From: an uncultured Candidatus Actinomarina sp.
GTDB taxonomy: Bacteria > Actinomycetota > Acidimicrobiia > Actinomarinales > Actinomarinaceae
Direction: 5' to 3'
NCBI GenBank assembly: GCA_902604835.1
Contig: CACKZW010000009.1
Span: 1-37,903, forward strand
DNA: 37,903 bases
The notes under the pieces are model-generated. The model searched no databases and was not told the DNA's origin. It saw only the letters and a list, made by a program, of their open reading frames with translations. The position numbers and the translations under genes were made by a program. Shown here piece by piece: positions 34,480 to 37,903 of this stretch. The first letter of the stretch is position 1. Every line of letters begins with the position of its first letter.

Positions 34480-35702
34480 AAACTATTACTTTCCTTCTCT
34501 CTTAATGCATTTCCTACAATTATTGGGATAACACAAACAAATATGATTACTGCTACTGTCGATGATCGTCCTATATTTCTATACTTTGAAAATTCATCTA
34601 GCATTTTTACTGCAAGAAGATTTGTCTCAAGGTCACCTCTAGTTGAAACATAAATTATATCAAATGCCTTTAAAACAGTTACTACCATGTAGGTGCCTAC
34701 TACAATTATCGTGCTTTTGATATAGGGGATAACTATTGAAAGAAATATTCTAATTTCTGATGCTCCATCTATTTGACCAGCTTCCATAATATCTGCTGGA
34801 ATTGCTTTAATTCCGGCAGAAAATACAACAGCTGCAAAACCAGTATATGCCCAAATCATTATCACAAGTAGTAGAACTGTATTAAGCGGAAAATTTACAA
34901 GCAAATTAGAAAGCCATCCACCTGATTCTAATGTTTCACCTATCTGTAAATTAGATAAATCTCTTTGTTGTAGCCATCCAATAGCTCGATTACAAGAAGG
35001 GTCGGCATAGTCATTCAAAACACCTTCAATTATTCTATTGTTTGAACATTTTTCTCCTGAAGATACTCTGATTCCGTTTATGATTCCAATTTGTGTGAGA
35101 GGTGGGGGCCTATATTCATAAATAAATTTAAAAATTGCTGTTGCACCTACGGCTGAAATTGCCATTGGCATAAAAACAATAGATTTAAAAAATGCTTCAC
35201 CTTTGTTTAACCTGTCCGAAAGCCATCCAACTATGAGCCCAATTAATAAAGTAAAGAAGACAACAAAAACCAACCAAACAATTTGGTTTCTTATCGTAAC
35301 CAGCATCTCTGTATCACTAAAAGCCCATGAATAATTTTCAACACCATTAAATGATTTTCCATATCTGTCTTTAAAACTTAAATAAATTGTCCTTATTGCC
35401 GGATAAAACAGAAATAAGCCAATCATAAATAATGAAGGTCCGGCAAACATTCTAGCTTCTAAAGAGTCTCTCCTCTCTCTTGGTGCTAATCTAATCAGTC
35501 TTTCCATCCCATTAAACAATAGAAAAACAAATGAAGACCCAACTATTATGCCAATAACAACTAAGACGTTTCTTGATACAATCTCTGTTAACTCTCTAAA
35601 TAAAATTGCTTGAGATAAAAACCAAATAAGAGGAAAAGCTCCTAATGCAAGCAGGGAGATTCCAAAATTAAATAGTTTCTCTCTTTGGGTTAATTTTTTC
35701 AT
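34476..35702 (-). CDS. Alpha-glucoside-type ABC importer permease, MalF/AglF-like
   Basis: First permease, 408 residues, longer than a typical 300-residue sugar permease. Two extra N-terminal membrane segments precede the core, which begins FAGPSLFMIGLFLFYPAIRT. The blocks VFMPMAISAVGATAIFKFIY and RPPPLTQIGIINGI are typical of actinobacterial AglF-like permeases. A large periplasmic insert (roughly residues 215-265) has two cysteines, in EKCSNN and DPSCNRA, that could form a disulphide. The EAA loop is EAGQIDGASEIRIFLSIVIP. ATG 35702 has no Shine-Dalgarno; TATAAT (35724-35719) at the foot of the upstream hairpin could be an internal promoter. Confidence 0.9.
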   Translation of the reverse strand: MKKLTQREKLFNFGISLLALGAFPLIWFLSQAILFRELTEIVSRNVLVVIGIIVGSSFVFLLFNGMERLIRLAPRERRDSLEARMFAGPSLFMIGLFLFYPAIRTIYLSFKDRYGKSFNGVENYSWAFSDTEMLVTIRNQIVWLVFVVFFTLLIGLIVGWLSDRLNKGEAFFKSIVFMPMAISAVGATAIFKFIYEYRPPPLTQIGIINGIRVSSGEKCSNNRIIEGVLNDYADPSCNRAIGWLQQRDLSNLQIGETLESGGWLSNLLVNFPLNTVLLLVIMIWAYTGFAAVVFSAGIKAIPADIMEAGQIDGASEIRIFLSIVIPYIKSTIIVVGTYMVVTVLKAFDIIYVSTRGDLETNLLAVKMLDEFSKYRNIGRSSTVAVIIFVCVIPIIVGNALREKESNSL

Positions 35703-35722
35703 ATTTATTTACATATAAATTA

Positions 35723-35752
35723 TAGATGGCCACCTTAAAAGGTGGCCATCTA
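35723..35752 (-). other. Intercistronic hairpin between binding-protein and permease genes
   Basis: A perfect palindrome, AGATGGCCACCTT (35724-35736) paired with AAGGTGGCCATCT (35739-35751) around two bases, extended by one T-A pair. It lies 20 bases after the binding-protein stop. On the minus strand no T run follows (the next bases are ATAATTTATA), so it is more likely a 3'-end stabiliser or partial attenuator than a full terminator, comparable in role to the malE-malF intercistronic structures. Confidence 0.75.
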
Positions 35753-35772
35753 AATCATTAAAATTTCTTAGC

Positions 35773-37074
35773 TTACGGCCAAGATGTTTCAATATTGTTT
35801 AATGCTGTGTCAATGTAGCCTGGGCCTTCAACAGCAAGGTTCATCATTTCTTTCCAGAAAGAACCTGCTCCAACCTCAGGTGGCATTAAGTCAGAAGCAT
35901 CAAATCTAAATGCATTTTCAGCTAGAGCACCTGTAATAGTGTCAGCCAAAACTCTTGTAATATCCTTTGAATACAAAGAAGTATCAAAATCTACGTGACC
36001 GTAAATTCTTGAGTTATCTGGCCTTTGTGCAGCTGCTTCAAAAAAGTCGTTGCTTAACATATAGTTTACAACTTCTATAGTTGCATCTCTATCGTTAAAT
36101 ACACCGAACATGTCACCAGCTCCTAAAGCTGCCTTTGGAAGTCCATCATCCATTGCAGGGAATGGGAAGACTGTTGTCTCCGATCCAGCACCAGCTTGTG
36201 CGGCCTCAGGCCAGAAACTGGTTATAAATGATGCCTGTCTGTGCATAAAGCAACCAGGATTTCCATTTGCATCTTTTTCAAACATTGGGTCTTGTGCATT
36301 ACCAAAATATGTTGAAACGATAGCATCTGTACCACCTACAACATAACCTTCAGTATGCATAATTTGACTTAAAAATGTTGCTGCATTCTTAACAACTGGA
36401 TCGTTGAACGGAATATCATGACTTACCCATTTATCATAGGTAGCTGTTCCTTCGCCTGTACGAAGCATGATGTCTTCCATCCAGTCAGTTGCTAACCAAC
36501 CAGAAGCACCGTTTGAATACATACCAAAACAGAATGGAGTCATTCCGTCAGCAACAATTTGATCTGCAAGTGCAATCATTTCATCCCATGTTGATGGAAT
36601 TGAATATCCTCTTGCCTCAAATTCTGCTGGTTGATACCAAACAATACTCTTAAGGTTAAATGCATGAGCTCCACCATAATGTGCACCGTCTACTTCTCCT
36701 AGACCCACAATATATGATGAAAAGCTTGCTCTATATTCATCCATGTCTACACCAAGATCTTCAAGCGAAACAAGATATCCTCGTTGCGCTGCATCGACTA
36801 CAGCTCCAGGCTGTGGCCATAATGCAATATCAGGTGTGTCTCCAGATTCCATTTGAATTTGAACTTCCTGCTCAAAGTTATCTGAACCTTGGAAGCTAAC
36901 AATAATTCCTGTTTCTTCTGTAAAGGAATCAAAGTTTTCTTGGAATCCTGCTGCGTCATTACCAACTAAGGCACCAGTGATAAAGACTTCTTCTCCTTCG
37001 AGACTACCTCCACCACATGCTGCAGCTATCATGGACAAAATAAGAAGTAGTCCAAAAATAGACCTTTTCTTCAT
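35773..37074 (-). CDS. Alpha-glucoside-type sugar-binding lipoprotein
   Basis: Lipid-anchored solute-binding protein that delivers sugar to the two permeases. The 433 residues begin with a lipoprotein signal (KKRS, hydrophobic core, IAAACGGG with Cys20). The mature domain has PDIALWPQPGAVVDAAQRGY, a GASGWLATDWMEDI block and NAFRFDASDLMPPEVGAG, resembling the AglE-like alpha-glucoside/trehalose binding proteins. It is the first gene of the operon, with AGGGAG eight bases before ATG 37074. Its codon choice and leader suggest strong expression. The ligand is inferred. Confidence 0.92.
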   Translation of the reverse strand: MKKRSIFGLLLILSMIAAACGGGSLEGEEVFITGALVGNDAAGFQENFDSFTEETGIIVSFQGSDNFEQEVQIQMESGDTPDIALWPQPGAVVDAAQRGYLVSLEDLGVDMDEYRASFSSYIVGLGEVDGAHYGGAHAFNLKSIVWYQPAEFEARGYSIPSTWDEMIALADQIVADGMTPFCFGMYSNGASGWLATDWMEDIMLRTGEGTATYDKWVSHDIPFNDPVVKNAATFLSQIMHTEGYVVGGTDAIVSTYFGNAQDPMFEKDANGNPGCFMHRQASFITSFWPEAAQAGAGSETTVFPFPAMDDGLPKAALGAGDMFGVFNDRDATIEVVNYMLSNDFFEAAAQRPDNSRIYGHVDFDTSLYSKDITRVLADTITGALAENAFRFDASDLMPPEVGAGSFWKEMMNLAVEGPGYIDTALNNIETSWP

Positions 37075-37223
37075 TATTTATCTCCCTTATATATACGTAC
37101 GTATGCTAAAAATTAGGAAATTCTTAGCAATACTTAGATTATTAAAGATTTAAAATATTTCTATTTTTTATTAAAAAGTTTTAAGGTTTGAGTTGAATTT
37201 TTATGCAGATTATGTATAAAAAG
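37075..37223 (-). promoter_or_regulatory. Promoter/operator region of the sugar-importer operon
   Basis: The 149-base gap between the tRNA and the binding-protein start holds a perfect 12-bp palindrome ATACGTACGTAT at 37093-37104, about 19 bases before the ATG, and next to it an imperfect inverted repeat with GCTAA/TTAGC arms at 37105-37109 and 37124-37128. The palindrome overlaps TATATA/TACGTA sequences that could be the -10 box, so it is a good operator candidate for a sugar-responsive repressor. The regulator gene is not in the window. The rest is featureless AT-rich sequence. Confidence 0.5.
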
Positions 37224-37307
37224 TGCCCGAGGGGGGACTCGAACCCCCACATCCTTTCGAATAACGGATTTTAAGTCCGTCGCGTCTACCAATTCCGCCA
37301 CCCGGGC
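37224..37307 (-). tRNA. tRNA-Leu, anticodon UAA
   Basis: An 84-base cloverleaf on the minus strand: acceptor stem GCCCGGG pairs with CTCGGGC (one G-U pair), D-arm GGCGGAATTGGTAGACGC, anticodon loop CTTAAAA closed by ACGGA/TCCGT giving anticodon TAA (37271-37273), a long variable arm as expected for leucine, and GGGGGTTCGAGTCCCCC as the T arm. The discriminator is A; CCA is not encoded. It lies 7 bases after the Ppx/GppA stop. UUA is a common codon in this AT-rich genome. Confidence 0.96.
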
Positions 37308-37314
37308 TACCAAA

Positions 37315-37903
37315 TTAAAAATATTTAAGGATGAGTCCTTCCAAAATATCACTTTTTGAAACTTTTAGTTGATTAATTTCATATTTTTTTAGCAGATTAA
37401 TAACTAAAAAAAGGCCTGAAGTTATTGTTGCTGCCCGTTTTGGATCAAGACTTGGATAAGAATTAATAATTTGGGGGATTGATAATAATTTTAAATTTTC
37501 ATAAAGACGATTTATTGATTCGTAAGATATATCGATTTTATCAATTTCATCCTCATTGTATTTAGTTTGATTTAGATGCATTGAACCAACCGAGGTGAAA
37601 GTGCCTGATACACCTATAAAATTTCTATCTGAAAAATCACTGGCATAAAATATTTTATCAAAGAATTGAATTGCATTATCTTCATGAACTGCTGAGATGG
37701 GGTTTTGATTTAAAAAATTTTCATTCATCATTACCACGCCTATTTCTTTTGAATCAACGTTTACTCTTTTATCAATATCGTAAATTAATTCAGTGCTCTG
37801 GCCACCAATATCAACGATTAGATAATTTTTTAAATCTTCAAATGAAGATTGCACACCTATTCCTGTAAGATAACCTTCTTCTTCTCCTGAAATTATTTTC
37901 AAA
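37315..37903 (-). CDS. Ppx/GppA exopolyphosphatase-family protein (N-terminus outside the window)
   Basis: C-terminal ~196 residues of a phosphatase that hydrolyses polyphosphate ends or pppGpp. The visible part opens with KIISGEEEGYLTGIGV, the family ISGxEEA(R/Y)L motif, and contains the second phosphate loop VDIGGQSTELIYD, with Gln where DIGGGSTE is usual. The frame continues past the window end, so the TTG at 37902 is not the start. Motif spacing fits a short ~300-residue actinobacterial protein without the HD domain. It ends 7 bases before the tRNA gene. Confidence 0.88.
   Translation of the reverse strand, partial: LKIISGEEEGYLTGIGVQSSFEDLKNYLIVDIGGQSTELIYDIDKRVNVDSKEIGVVMMNENFLNQNPISAVHEDNAIQFFDKIFYASDFSDRNFIGVSGTFTSVGSMHLNQTKYNEDEIDKIDISYESINRLYENLKLLSIPQIINSYPSLDPKRAATITSGLFLVINLLKKYEINQLKVSKSDILEGLILKYF

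Noticed and set aside
37224..37307. tRNA-Leu as an integration site for a mobile element
   Set aside because: No integrase, no repeated 3' tRNA fragment and no shift in gene content were seen near it; both flanks are housekeeping genes.
37161..37352. 63-residue minus-strand frame running through the tRNA gene
   Set aside because: It is an accidental open frame over the tRNA-Leu and flanks; the cloverleaf fully explains the conserved sequence.
1..37903. CRISPR array or insertion sequence
   Set aside because: No regularly spaced repeats, cas-like genes, transposase frames or terminal inverted repeats were found on reading through the window.

Overview
The window looks like the streamlined, AT-rich chromosome of a free-living, sunlit-water bacterium. 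The best guess is a low-GC marine actinobacterium related to Candidatus Actinomarina. Four things point that way: a proton-pumping rhodopsin of the kind known from marine actinobacteria, a SUF operon with a Rieske ferredoxin between sufD and sufC, an actinobacterial-type alpha-glucoside/trehalose ABC importer with an unlinked MsiK-like ATPase, and menaquinone rather than ubiquinone genes. The placement is inferred from protein resemblance by eye; no 16S or ribosomal marker is present. Coding density is extreme: no intergenic gap exceeds about 150 bases, operon genes overlap by ATGA or TTGA, and all four convergent junctions are nearly or actually overlapping with no visible hairpin.

Layout. 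1-4439 (+): a BMP/PnrA-type nucleoside ABC importer (binding protein cut by the window edge, double ATPase, two permeases). 4516-13705 (+): a nine-gene pyrimidine operon, pyrR-pyrB-pyrC-carA-carB-pyrF, followed by a short dihydroorotate dehydrogenase-like protein, a very small phosphoribosyltransferase, and a protein of the phage thymine-hypermodification helical family (aGPT-pyrophosphorylase/HMUDK_hel type). 13706-19097 (-): sufB-sufD-Rieske-sufC-fumC-rpiB. 19179-20452 (+): an unknown protein and a beta-class DNA methyltransferase. 20439-23923 (-): a heterodimeric ABC exporter. 24003-26162 (+): a flavin-fold/MenA fusion and a MenG-like methyltransferase. 26152-29613 (-): class II CPD photolyase, rhodopsin, DsbB and a CPHC thioredoxin-like protein. 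29676-30851 (+): MalK/MsiK-like ATPase. 30855-37074 (-): alpha-glucoside-type importer (lipoprotein, two permeases), a secreted unknown, a ROK sugar kinase and a second, divergent binding-protein paralogue. 37224-37307 (-): tRNA-Leu(UAA). 37315-37903 (-): C-terminal part of a Ppx/GppA phosphatase.

Together the genes suggest a photoheterotroph that imports nucleosides and sugars, makes pyrimidines itself, supplements its proton gradient with light and repairs UV damage with light. The item most worth following is the three-gene tail of the pyrimidine operon (11812-13705). It fills the places where pyrD and pyrE would be expected with compact, phage-like relatives and adds a protein family known from DNA thymine hypermodification. 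Two other patterns recur: many first genes of transcription units have a TANNNT box 6-9 bases before the ATG, suggesting leaderless mRNAs, and an unusual number of genes start with TTG, mostly inside the preceding gene's stop region.
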